A stretch of 25,383 bases of DNA from Chara braunii (GCA_003427395.1 BFEA01000268.1:1232685-1258067); one strand, 5' to 3'; positions 15,968-24,730 are shown, numbered from the stretch's first letter. Program-made: numbers and translations. The notes: generated by a model from the sequence alone, not told the origin.

Positions 15968-17468
15968 TGACTCTCTTGCTGGCGAGAGGTGTTAGTCACC
16001 CTAACCCTAATTCCGAATTAGGTTAAGGCTGACCTAATCTCGGATTAGGGTTGGGAAGTTAGGGTTAAGTGGGGCAGCGAGGTATGGGGATGCTGCTCCC
16101 ACCTGGTTAGGTCATGTAGGGTCGACATTGGACCCAACCAGGTTGCTTGAGTGAATGTATGGGGTGGCGAGACACAAAGGAGGCTGTTTGGAGTAAGCGA
16201 GAGGGAGTAGAGAGTGAGAGGTACTCGCACCTGGAATCTGGACTTCAGGAAGACATTGAGTGACTTTTGGGCTTCCCCTCAAGAGAGAGACTTGATCGGA
16301 GGCTGCCATATCTGCATCGGATTGCTGCAAGTTGCTACTTTGGTCTTCAGGCATCGACGGGGGATCCGACTTTGCAACAGGGGTGTAGGAAGGCCCTCTT
16401 AGTCATGCTAGGACACTTCGTGTAGTGGTAGCTAGGGGTCAGGAGGACTATATGAGAGGGGAGTGACTCGTTATCCATCTTTGGAGGCCGGGCCTCACAG
16501 GTAAGTGTCGTGTGACCTGGGTAAGCCCGTGGGAGGTTGCTTGGTGCTTCATGGCCTGTTGGGGGTGTGTTGGGTTCTCTTCCTCTTCTCTCCGGTCTTG
16601 GTTGTGTGTGTAAGCATGTGGATTGGTTTCTCACCTGATGGATGGATGGATGATGTATCTGTGCTAAATGACAAATCTTTCTACAGTGCATTGTCTTTTC
16701 AATTCTGAACGGCTGTAGGGGCGAGTTCTTGCTGAAAGTTGTCTTTTTCTTTTCAATACGATAGAGACAGTTTGGGACTGACTTGGTACCTCTGTCTCGT
16801 TAGACCTGGTCCACGACCTACTTGGGACCTTTGGGACCAGTGGGACCAGGCCCAGCGGGACAGGGCCTTTCGGCCCCAGATCTGCTGTCGCTAGTGCAAT
16901 TCTTTGCTGTGCTGAATCTGGGGGACACGCGGACAGCAAGGGCATTCCTTTCAAGGGGATCTTGTCTGGTCTTACCGCATGTGATCACATACTGCCCCGC
17001 ATCTGGCTCGGCGACCGTCTGCACCCCTCGAAGTCTCCATTGCTGCAGATTGGTCTTCTTCGTCTGACTTATTGTAATGCATGTCCCCCTGTCAGGTTAG
17101 ACAAGAGGGGATCTCCAGCTGATCTGATCGGGCCTGTTCCATAAATCAGACCTCTCCGTTGTTTTATTCTTTTTATTTATTTATTTTATTTATTTGTTCT
17201 TCTGCTGCGTGCCACACTCTAAGTCCAAATGATTCGTCGCTACGGCTAGGAGTTCTACCTTCTTCTCTGAGTGGTTTTCTGTGTGTTTCTTTTATCTGAA
17301 CTATATATGTTCGGTATCGAGACGCGTGCGCAGACAGCATAAAGAGAGGAAAGGGAGAAAAAAAGTGTGTTGTTTGAGAGTGTGAGAAGGGGCAAGAGGA
17401 GTGTTCGTCCAAACGTAAAGAAATAGCGGACCCCTCTTGAGAGTTCTACTGACACCCCTTCCTCCAGC
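15968..17468 (+). other. Long leader of element 2, with telomere-like inverted motif and possible intron
   Basis: No substantial coding frame is visible in this 1.5 kb. Near the PBS, CCCTAACCCTAATTCCGA (about 15998-16015) and TCGGATTAGGGTTGGG (about 16042-16057) are near-complementary telomere-like strings that could fold together. CACAG|GTAAGT at 16496-16506 is a consensus splice donor. A pyrimidine-rich CCCCTTCCTCCAG ends at 17467, one base before the gag ATG's A. TGGGACC is repeated at 16821-16852, and a TTTA tract occurs at about 17166-17195. Leaders of retrotransposons commonly hold packaging and dimerisation signals. Confidence 0.7.
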
Positions 17469-18996
17469 ATGGCGGTCATCACATCTGGCCAATGGCAGGC
17501 CATGCTGGACGCAGCACACGAGAGCCAGAAACCATTCTTTCAAAAACTGTATGATGATGTCGTGCAGAGGGAAAGGGAGGCAGCGACAGCAGCTAGAGCC
17601 GCCCACATTGCTGATCAGGTGGCCCTCCTTCAGATCCCGGAAGCCAATGCTGACCGGTTCCAGGAGGAACTAGCTGCTGCCGTAGCAGCCTTGGTCCGAC
17701 TGCGGACCTTGGAAAACCTTGAGTCTCGTATGAGAGCACTTGAGCAAAGGAATGAAGAGCTGCAGGCTAAGGTAATTATCCTTTAACAGTCCCAGTTGTC
17801 TGCCTCCCGCATTCCTAACCCTCCGTCTGCTGTAGTCCCGATCTCTCAATCAAACACAGCCCTCATAGTCAGATCAAGCGGAACCATGGAAAGCGCAGGA
17901 ACCGGTGCCTGCTCCTGGAGCGGCAGCACCGGCAGTTCTGCGCTGGTCATGGTCCCAAATGCAGGGACTTCAGCCCAAAACGCCACAGTCCTTATTGGCG
18001 TTCAGTACAGCGGTCCCATGGTGGACAAGCGGGCGGCCACGCTGCCGTCCAAGTACGACGGGAAGGCAGACATCACCTCTTGGATTAGTTCCATGCGGTC
18101 GTGCTTCGAGGTCATGCGGTCACCGCAAGAGGACCGAAGTATGATCATGGGGACTAATACTGAGCCCGCCGTGCGAAACCACATTGAGCTCCAAGATGTC
18201 ACTGCAGGCTATGCACGCATAGACCTGACTGATTGGCTGAAGGTCACCCCTATCCGTGTTCTTGAGGATCTTTTCCTTGACCGGTACCAGGATAAACATG
18301 TTGCGCTCAAGGCTAGGCTGAAGCTTGAGGCCCTCAACGGCCAAACATGGAGGTCATCCATGCAGGCTTTGGAACAACACTTGACTGGTCTGTTCACCAC
18401 TCCGAATCTGGGAATGACTGACGTATCTTGTATGGATGTAGTTATGGGAGTTCTCCCTGCTAGCACTCAAGGACCATGCCACCTGGCGAGAGCTCATGAA
18501 GGACCTAGTCGACCTAGAGGCCAAGGACCTCGCCAGGCGCAAGAAGGCGCCCGCTGCAGGTGGGAAACCACAACGCAAGCGGTTTGGAAGCAGCAACCAG
18601 CTTGCACTGCATGATCATCGGGAGGCTGACGATCAGTCCCATGCAGATGATCTGTCTCTAGATGACAATCTAGAGCCGGACTCCGATACGGGCTGCTCCA
18701 CATCAGCCATTGAGTGTGACAAAAATGATGATGAGAAATTTAATGCATTCAGAAAGACTTCTTCAAATAAGGGGCCTAACCGTGGTTCAGGTAAGGGAAC
18801 TGTCTTACACCTTCCCAAAAATGCTAAGATCCCTGAGAAACCGGAGGATGATTCAACGAAGCCTTGGGAAACCCTCCGCATCAGCCAAAAAGAATGGGAA
18901 AGAAGGTCCAAACTGCGCATATGCTTGCATTGTCAAAAGCCTGGGCATGCTGTGCAGGATTGCTATCGTCTTCAGGGAAACAGGCAAGGGGCGTAG
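17469..18996 (+). pseudogene. gag: gag of element 2 (one stop, one frameshift)
   Basis: Gag forms the virus-like particle and binds the element RNA. ATG at 17469 (context GCATGG) starts a helical N-terminus with a probable coiled coil (RTLENLESRMRALEQRNEEL). TAA at 17784-17786 interrupts the frame, which reopens at once and runs to about 18461, covering the capsid-like core (KYDGKADITSWISSM, DRYQDKHVALKARLKLEAL, WRSSMQALEQHLTGLF). Near 18461 a net +1 shift (an extra four bases such as TAGC would explain it) moves coding into the frame LKDHATWRELMKDLVDLEAK. That frame carries the zinc knuckle CLHCQKPGHAVQDC (18922-18963) and ends at TAG 18994-18996. All four zinc ligands are present. In total about 509 codons, normal for gag. 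Confidence 0.85.
18496..18996 (+). CDS. gag: gag C-terminal segment with CCHC zinc knuckle (element 2)
   Basis: The open piece of gag after the frameshift, actually in phase from about 18463. It is basic at first (RRKKAPAAGGKPQRKRF), then acidic (residues 45-80), then basic again before C143-x2-C146-x4-H151-x4-C156, a nucleocapsid zinc knuckle. The ATG at 18496 is internal to gag. The slippery sequence for -1 frameshifting lies 12 bases after the knuckle. Confidence 0.8.
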   Translation: MKDLVDLEAKDLARRKKAPAAGGKPQRKRFGSSNQLALHDHREADDQSHADDLSLDDNLEPDSDTGCSTSAIECDKNDDEKFNAFRKTSSNKGPNRGSGKGTVLHLPKNAKIPEKPEDDSTKPWETLRISQKEWERRSKLRICLHCQKPGHAVQDCYRLQGNRQGA

Positions 18997-19018
18997 AAGA
19001 GTCATCAGCACTCTCTAC
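18975..19018 (+). promoter_or_regulatory. Candidate -1 ribosomal frameshift signal between gag and pol
   Basis: The heptamer GGGAAAC (18975-18981) is read in the gag frame as caG GGA AAC, the required X XXY YYZ phase. A -1 slip continues as CAG GCA AGG GGC, exactly the pol frame. After an 11-nt spacer a stem forms: GTAG, bulged A, AGAGT (18993-19002) pairs with ACTCT and CTAC (19010-19018) around the loop CATCAGC. The gag stop (18994-18996) lies inside the stem. Phase and structure fit the -1 frameshift model; function is untested. Confidence 0.6.
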
Positions 19019-21677
19019 AATAAGGGAAGCTGAGCAGACAATTGCAGGCCCTTCCGAGGAGCCTGGATCTGGACAACAGCTTGCTCTTGAAGCCCGAACT
19101 GATGCTGATTCCAAGGCTGGTGCAGTCCAAGTATTATACACTGAGCCTTGGGGGGAGTCTAGAGAAGTTGACCTCCACGCCCACATGGAGCATTGGCTGC
19201 AGCTCAAGCAGCAACGCCGTGTTCAGGGGAGCGTGGAGCTAACCTTCTTTAAACTGCTCATTAACCGCCGATACATCCGTGTGCTGATTGACAGTGGTTC
19301 GGCCACTAATTTCTTCTCTCCGAACGGGATTCGTAAGGCGGGCCTGGGTATGAAGCAAGTGGAACTGCCGAACCCTTGTTGGACTCAGATGGGCAACCAA
19401 GAGGTTGTCACTTCCACTCATGCTGTCAAAGGTCCGCGCATCACCTTTGACAAAGATCACACTGTCACACATGAGCTGAACTTTTACGTCCTGAACAAGT
19501 GTCCTTTCGACGTGGTCATTGGCTTGGGCTGGCTAAAGGCTCATTGCCTAAGGACCACGTGGGCGGATAACCAGTTCGTGGTACTTGACGCCAAGGGAAA
19601 CGAGCGTACCGTCTTGTTAGATGAGACGCACGAGTCCCCTCCGGCTCTTCTCAGTGCTAACAAATTCTGCAGGTCAGTGCGCAGGCGCAAGGAAGCTGAG
19701 TTTGTACATATAGCTCTTGTGAAGCCTCTCCATGTGCCTTCTAGTTTTGCTGCATTTTCTACCTCTGAAGGTAACTCTACCTCTACTACTTCTACTTCTG
19801 TTCCACCTACTTCTACTGTAAATGATCAATCTATTTCTGCTCCAAAAACTTTGAAACCGGTTGTGATTACTGTAAATTCTCAATCTGATTTTCTCTCCCC
19901 TTATGAGGATGATCCACCACCGGAAATCCCAGTGAACATTCGCCTTCTATTAGATCGATTTCCTGAAGTTTTGGCTGAACCTCACAGAGTACCCGAGCGT
20001 CCAGTCAAACACAAGATCGAGATAGTAGAAGGGAGTGTTCCTCCAAAGGGTTGCCTCCACTGTATGAGACAAGGCGAGTTGGAGGAGCTGCAGAGACAAA
20101 TCGACGACATGATTGATCGTGGATGGATTAGGCCTAGCGAGTCCGAGTTTGGCGCACCTGTTTTGTTTGTATCAAAGAAAGGAGGCAAACTCCGGATGTG
20201 CATTGATTATCGTGGCCTGAATCGAATCACCCGAAAGAATGCGTATCCTTTGCCTCGCATTGATGATCTGCTAGATGCGGCAGGTGGGTGCAAGTTTTTC
20301 TCCAAGATCGACCTCAAGTCTGGCTACCACCAAATTGAAGTTGATCCGAGCGATCGGCATAAAACTGCGTTCAAGACACGCGATGAGTTGTACGAATTCA
20401 TCGTTATGCCCTTTGGACTGACGAATGCGCCAGCCACATTTCAGTGCCTCATGGACAAGGTACTCCGCCATCAGCTTAACAAGTTTGTGGTTGTGTACCT
20501 TGACGACATTCTGATTTTCAGTAAGTCCATGGATGAGCACGTCAAGCATTTTGAGGAGGTTTTGCAAGTCCTCAAAGAAGCTCAACTGCACCTCAACTTA
20601 GAAAAATCTCAGTTTGGCAGGGACAGTGTCATCTATCTTGGGCACCGGTTGTCTGCAAACGGCCTTGAGCCGGAGGCAACCAAGGTTGAGGTCATGGTGA
20701 GTCATTCTGTGCTCCGCATTGCAGATCCCAACCTCACGTTAGTAGTCACTACGAACGCGAGCAAGTTTGGGATTGGTGCAGTGCTGCAACAAGACGATGG
20801 CAACGGTCTGCGTTCGCTTGAATATTACAGCAAGCGCATGCCCAGTCACAAGGTAGCTACTTCCACGTATATGCGTGAGCTTTACGCCTTGCGCGAAACC
20901 CTCGCACATTGGAAGCACTACCTCTTGGGTCGCCACTTCAAGGTCTACTCTGATCATCAGACCTTGCTGTGGATTCAGACACAATCTGAGCTCTCTCCTA
21001 CATTGACCCACTGGTTGCATGACTTTGATGTCTACAGTTTTAAGTTGAAACATAAGAAAGGCTGTTATAACCATGTCGCTGATGCTTTGTCGCGCCATCC
21101 CGAGTATTTAACTTGCCTTGTGGGTTCATACGACCTCCGAAGAAAACTAAAGGAGGATCTGATTGAGCACACCGCCAAGGATCCGGACCTCGGTCCCATC
21201 CTTGAGCAGCTCAAGGCTGACCCTAACGGTCAGCCTGATTTTCAGGAATGCGAGGGTCTTGTGTTCCGCCGGTATGGAAAGTTCGATCGTTTGTGTGTAC
21301 CCAACCATGCGCCTCTCCGAACTCATTTCTTGGATTTTGCGCATGGTCGAAGTGGACATTTTGGCTTTGAGAAGACTTATGGAAGTCTTATGCAGCAATT
21401 TAATTGGCCAGGAATGAAAGGATCTGCTCAGAAATTCATTCCTGAATGTCAAGTATGCCAAAGAATCAAGGTTCACAGGCATAAGCCTTATGGCCTACTG
21501 AGACCTCTCCCCATTCCTGATGAACCCGGTGAGTCGATTTCCATCGACTTCACGGACATAGGAAAGGTGAGTGAGGCTGGGAATTCACAAGTCATGGTCA
21601 TTGTGGATCGCTTCTCCAAATTTATGAACTTGATTCCTCTCCCTCCTCATGCCCCGACTGAACTTGTCATCGAATAA
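18981..21677 (+). CDS. pol: pol of element 2: protease, RT, RNase H, integrase N-terminal part
   Basis: Translated as a Gag-Pol fusion (the frame is open from 18864 with no ATG needed). Protease: RVLIDSGSATNFFS, catalytic Asp at 19290. RT: LRMCIDYRGLN, PLPRIDDLLD, FSKIDLKSGYHQI, MPFGLTNAPATFQ and YLDD at 20496-20507. The text then jumps from KVEVM (about 20697) to VSHSVLRIADPNL, so some 80-90 residues of the thumb/connection usual in this family are missing without a frame change. RNase H: TTNASKFGIGAVL with Asn for the first Asp (20754-20756), then RELYALRE, VYSDHQTL and VADALSRH intact. Integrase: H-x4-H...C-x2-C finger (about 21336-21460) and first catalytic Asp at 21546. It ends at premature TAA 21675-21677. 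Confidence 0.9.
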   Translation, partial: QARGVEESSALSTIREAEQTIAGPSEEPGSGQQLALEARTDADSKAGAVQVLYTEPWGESREVDLHAHMEHWLQLKQQRRVQGSVELTFFKLLINRRYIRVLIDSGSATNFFSPNGIRKAGLGMKQVELPNPCWTQMGNQEVVTSTHAVKGPRITFDKDHTVTHELNFYVLNKCPFDVVIGLGWLKAHCLRTTWADNQFVVLDAKGNERTVLLDETHESPPALLSANKFCRSVRRRKEAEFVHIALVKPLHVPSSFAAFSTSEGNSTSTTSTSVPPTSTVNDQSISAPKTLKPVVITVNSQSDFLSPYEDDPPPEIPVNIRLLLDRFPEVLAEPHRVPERPVKHKIEIVEGSVPPKGCLHCMRQGELEELQRQIDDMIDRGWIRPSESEFGAPVLFVSKKGGKLRMCIDYRGLNRITRKNAYPLPRIDDLLDAAGGCKFFSKIDLKSGYHQIEVDPSDRHKTAFKTRDELYEFIVMPFGLTNAPATFQCLMDKVLRHQLNKFVVVYLDDILIFSKSMDEHVKHFEEVLQVLKEAQLHLNLEKSQFGRDSVIYLGHRLSANGLEPEATKVEVMVSHSVLRIADPNLTLVVTTNASKFGIGAVLQQDDGNGLRSLEYYSKRMPSHKVATSTYMRELYALRETLAHWKHYLLGRHFKVYSDHQTLLWIQTQSELSPTLTHWLHDFDVYSFKLKHKKGCYNHVADALSRHPEYLTCLVGSYDLRRKLKEDLIEHTAKDPDLGPILEQLKADPNGQPDFQECEGLVFRRYGKFDRLCVPNHAPLRTHFLDFAHGRSGHFGFEKTYGSLMQQFNWPGMKGSAQKFIPECQVCQRIKVHRHKPYGLLRPLPIPDEPGESISIDFTDIGKVSEAGNSQVMVIVDRFSKFMNLIPLPPHAPTELVIE

Positions 21678-21871
21678 TTTCATCAGCAGTACATTCTACA
21701 GTCCGGCGTCCCGAAAACCATTGTGAGCGATCGCGACACCAGATTCATCAGTAAAGATTAGAAAGACTTCACATCTCAAATTTATGACATCAAACTGAAC
21801 AAGACTTCTGGTCGACACCCCGAAGTCAACGGATTGGCCGAGGAGATCAACCGTCATCCAGCTGCTACGCA
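21678..21871 (+). pseudogene. Broken middle of the integrase core (element 2)
   Basis: The pol frame continues past the TAA as FHQQYILQSGVPKTIVSDRD (second catalytic Asp at 21729), then TRFISKD, TAG 21759-21761, and the HPEVNGLAEEINR segment carrying the catalytic Glu (21840), then TGA at 21873. The TAG position normally holds Trp in such integrases. Just after the Glu, IQLLRN lies in a different frame, so one or two small indels occur at about 21855-21872. All three catalytic residues are encoded but cannot be joined in one translation. Confidence 0.8.
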
Positions 21872-22693
21872 ATGATTGTTCCAGATCAGAACACGTGGGA
21901 CAAGGAATTACACAAAGTGAAGGGGCTGTACAACAACTTCATTCACTCTGCAACTGGTATGACCCCAAACCGGCTGCAGTATGGATGTCCGATGCGCAAT
22001 CCCCTCTCCTATCTGTTCCCCGAACGGTCACCTGGTCTGATGCCCGGCATGCCTGGCTATAATGCCAAGTACGCACGCTTGCTCAAAGCCGTTACTGCAG
22101 CTATGAATAAACGCCAGCATGCCATGATCAAACACGCTAACAAGCTGTGCAAAGAAGAAAAATTCAAAGTTGGGGATTACGTTTGGGTCAAAATGTCTGA
22201 GTTTTCTGACGAAGAGGGCATCTCACGCAAGGTTCTTCCATTATACTACGACCCTTGGCAGATTCTGAAGGTAGTCGAGGATGATTTTGGTCCTTCATTT
22301 GTGATTGACGTGCCTCCTCATCTGCGCACGTATCGAGTCTTTCATGCGTCAAAACTGTTTCCACACATTGATGATGAGACGTTTCCCTTCCGAGATCCTA
22401 TGATACCTCGCCCTATCGACGACGGTTATGAGATAGACAGAATCGTATCTCACGAGGGCAGAGGGAGGAGCAAACATTATAAGGTTCACTCCCTCTATCA
22501 CCCATTGACTGAATTCTTCTGGATCGACCGGAAAGAGCTGCTAAAAAGTGCCCCCCGTGTTGTGAACGCTTACGAAAGACAGATCACCGAGGGGCATGCC
22601 GCTAAGTTCGTAGCAACAATGACTTCTCATGGATTGACCAAGTCTCTCTTTCTAATGTACTCATACAATGTGTTCTGTACCGACTCTGACTGA
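21872..22693 (+). CDS. Integrase C-terminus with GPY/F-like module and chromodomain-like tail
   Basis: A 273-codon frame, read as the end of Pol; its ATG is internal. WDKELHKVKGLYNNFIHSAT and GMTPNRLQYGCP match the end of the integrase core. KFKVGDYVWVKMS, YYDPWQILKVVEDDFGPSF and RVFHASKLFPH match the SH3-like GPY/F module. Residues 186-236 (YEIDRIVSHEGRGRSKHY..., TEFFWIDRKELL, NAYERQ) resemble the chromodomain that directs chromoviruses to particular chromatin. Only some of the aromatic cage positions appear kept (Tyr186, Trp217), as in the divergent chromodomain class. The Ser/Thr-rich last 30 residues have no match. Stop TGA at 22691-22693 precedes the polypurine tract. Confidence 0.8.
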   Translation: MIVPDQNTWDKELHKVKGLYNNFIHSATGMTPNRLQYGCPMRNPLSYLFPERSPGLMPGMPGYNAKYARLLKAVTAAMNKRQHAMIKHANKLCKEEKFKVGDYVWVKMSEFSDEEGISRKVLPLYYDPWQILKVVEDDFGPSFVIDVPPHLRTYRVFHASKLFPHIDDETFPFRDPMIPRPIDDGYEIDRIVSHEGRGRSKHYKVHSLYHPLTEFFWIDRKELLKSAPRVVNAYERQITEGHAAKFVATMTSHGLTKSLFLMYSYNVFCTDSD

Positions 22694-22720
22694 GTTACTC
22701 GCTCGAGGGGACCTCGCTCT

Positions 22721-22732
22721 CGAGAGGGGAGT
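22721..22732 (+). promoter_or_regulatory. Polypurine tract (plus-strand primer)
   Basis: CGAGAGGGGAGT lies two bases before the right LTR's TGTAATG. A purine-rich run in this position primes plus-strand DNA synthesis in LTR elements. The related GAGGGGAC lies a few bases upstream, so the exact primer ends are uncertain. Confidence 0.75.
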
Positions 22733-22734
22733 AA

Positions 22735-23992
22735 TGTAATGACCCGCCAAAAACACATACTGGGAACACTGCTGATTTCTGGGATTTGCCAATGGAATGA
22801 ATGCCTTGCTGAGATTCCCGCATTCTGCTGTGGTCCCAAGTCTGTGTGTATGAGTGCCTGCTGGTTTACATGCCTCTCTAAGTGCTTGCCGGTTGTGTGT
22901 GGGTGCATGCCTGCCCGTTTGCATGTCTGTCTGAGTGCTTGTCGGTTGAGTGTGTGTGACCCGCAAGGGTACTTGTTGGTTGCAAGGCCCCGCAGGGCCG
23001 CTACTTACCTGTGGCCGTGACTTTGAGGGTTGCTGGGGGGTAAACACTCAGGTAGCGGGGGATAGGCCCACGACACTTAGAGCAGCTGGGGAAAAACACT
23101 CAAGTAGTTGGTAGGCCGAGCAGAAGAAGACAAAAAGTTGGCATTTTTAGAGGCCCAGTAGCGGTAGGCTAGAGTTAGGCCGGTACCAGTCCAAGTAGCC
23201 CGGGTCTAGGGCCTGTCCGGACAATAACAGAGCCTGCAATGATGTTTCCCTCCGAAAGGGAGGAGGTACCGGTTGCTAGGAGGCCGCTTGGCCTAGGAAG
23301 TCACCGCCCAGGAGGCCGGTAGGCCACTATATCTTCAGGAAGAACGAAGAGTTCTTCCTCATTTGCGGTATGCAAGGATTGGCGACATGCTGCTGGAGCG
23401 CAGCGCTGGACTGAAGCAGTGCTGCTTGGAGGTGAAGGTCCGCTGGGGCTCAGCGTGGCTATGGCGAGCACCCCAGCTTGAGGAGGAGGAAGAAGGGGGC
23501 ATGGTAGGAGAGTGGTAGGGCACTTACCTGGCTATGGAAGACACCATCTTCATCACCTTGTTGGGCGCTGCATCTGGAAGGCCCCAGTTGGGGTAGTGCG
23601 GCCCCAGGGAAATTCGAGGCAGAGTCAGGCATAGCGGACCAAGTCAGCAGCGGCATAGCTGGTCTGCGTTGTCCTTTGGACATGAGCGCAGCACCATAGC
23701 TGCTTGAGTTGTCCCAGGGACATCAGCGCAGCACCCTAGCTGCTTGTAGTAGTCCGCCATAGCCTATGCATGAAAGAGGAGGCTGAAGGAGGGAAGCCAT
23801 AGCTATGGTGGACTGGTGGTTGTTGTTGTTGTTGTTGACTTGAGTCAGCAGTAAGAGGGAACTTCGGATATTGATTCTGGTTCATCCATTCATTGTTATT
23901 ATTAGTATTGAGAGAAGAATAAGATTGGTGAAGAGAAGGAGGAGGAGGAAGGTGGAGAGAGAAGGGGGGAATTGTCATCGGTCTTGTTGGTG

Positions 23993-24024
<32 letters not shown>

Positions 24025-24052
24025 CTTCTTCTTCTTTTCCTCTCCTCTGGTC
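22735..24052 (+). repeat. 3' LTR (copy C), truncated at its 3' end
   Basis: It starts TGTAATGACCCGCC and follows copy B closely through the hairpin (23338-23358), the TTG tract and the CTT tract (about 23994-24036) to CCTCTCCTCTGGTCT. There it departs into CGGGCACGATCTCGG. Copy B has about 95 further bases up to its CA end, so the last part of the R/U5 side is gone. It has a short insertion relative to B near 23397-23418. Confidence 0.9.
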
Positions 24053-24226
24053 TCGGGCACGATCTCGGATGGCGGCCACATATGTGGACGCGTCCGCGGG
24101 CCCAATCTCGGATATGTGGATGCGTCCGCGGGCCACATATGTGGACGCGTCCGCCGGCCACATATGTGGACGCGTCCTCCGGCCACATATGTGGACGCGT
24201 CCGAGGCCCCGATGAAATTGGGGGGG
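24053..24226. repeat. Palindromic minisatellite CCACATATGTGG / GGACGCGTCC
   Basis: A roughly 24-bp unit GGCCACATATGTGGACGCGTCCGC is repeated about five times with variants. It contains two perfect palindromes, CCACATATGTGG and GGACGCGTCC. The opening ATCTCGGATGGCGGCCACATATGTGG also resembles 24290-24313 inside repeat R copy 2. It replaces the missing end of the right LTR. Confidence 0.85.
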
Positions 24227-24586
24227 GGATTTTTGGTTGGCAGTTCTTTGTATCTATGAAACAACCGCGGACGCGTCCGCGAGCCCGATCTCGGATAGCG
24301 GCCACATATGTGGCCGCGTCCGAGGCCGTCCTGGTCCGCGCCTCGAACCCGATTTTACAAGACTTTTCCCGAATTAAATAATAGGCAAAAATGTATATAT
24401 ATATATATGGGGTTGTAGGGAATTTTAATCCCTACAACCCCATATTTTGTTTTTTGGAAACAGATAATGTTTTGGAATTATAAAAAATAAAAAACAGAAA
24501 AGGTGGAGAAGAGAAATTGAAAAATAAATTAAAAATATATATATATTTTATTTTTTTTCGGATTTTTGGTTGGCAGTTCTTTGTAT
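24227..24586. repeat. Dispersed repeat R, copy 2, flanked by 27-bp direct repeats
   Basis: Identical 27-bp sequences (24227-24253 and 24560-24586, containing TTTTTGGTTGGCAGTTC) bracket the repeat body 24254-24559. The body begins CTATGAAACA as copy 1 does, and has a GC-rich first half with GCGGACGCGTCCGC, a perfect hairpin (24406-24444) and an A/T-rich end with ATAT runs. The arrangement looks like an inserted unit with a target-site duplication, although 27 bp is long for that. It shows the uninterrupted sequence across the point where the LTR entered copy 1. Confidence 0.75.
24406..24444. other. Perfect 16-bp inverted repeat (hairpin) inside repeat R
   Basis: TATGGGGTTGTAGGGA and TCCCTACAACCCCATA are exact complements separated by ATTTTAA. 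In copy 1 the corresponding arms (about 14430-14463) have mismatches. It could fold in RNA or extrude in DNA; no function can be assigned. Confidence 0.9.
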
Positions 24587-24690
24587 TCTTCGTTTTACGA
24601 TTTTTTTTATTTTTTTTTTTTTGTCCTAAGGAAACAATCAATGGAATGGGAAAAAAAAAAAAGTATTTTTTTTCCCCGGGCCTTTTAATA
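24587..24690. other. A/T homopolymer-rich spacer, no gene seen
   Basis: Poly-T and poly-A runs separate repeat R copy 2 from the GT microsatellite. Nothing else is recognisable. Confidence 0.7.
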
Positions 24691-24692
24691 TT

Positions 24693-24730
<38 letters not shown>

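Larger units (their letters stand above)
14554..24052 (+). mobile_element. Chromovirus-like Ty3/gypsy LTR retrotransposon (element 2)
   Basis: Complete layout: 5' LTR, PBS, leader, gag, pol (protease, RT, RNase H, integrase, chromodomain-like tail), polypurine tract and 3' LTR, the right LTR being truncated. The domain order and C-terminal chromodomain-like segment place it in the chromodomain Ty3/gypsy (chromovirus) group. The two LTRs differ by roughly nine changes in their first 150 bases by eye, so it is not a fresh insertion. Gag carries a stop and a frameshift, RT/RNase H carries an internal deletion, and integrase carries stops, so this copy is non-autonomous. The 5 bp before the LTR are AATTA; the matching target duplication is lost with the right end. 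Confidence 0.9.

Noticed and set aside
17905-18144. Second frame overlapping gag
   Set aside because: Shadow of gag; the gag frame carries the recognisable capsid and knuckle.
20697-20724. GTGAGT...GCATTGCAG resembling a tiny intron in pol
   Set aside because: At 28 nt it is too short for splicing, and the frame is open through it; the downstream part reads as normal RNase H leader.
24340-24348. GTTCGAGGC on the minus strand, matching a tRNA-type B box in repeat R
   Set aside because: No matching A box at the right distance, and the motif is absent from copy 1; a SINE call is not supported.
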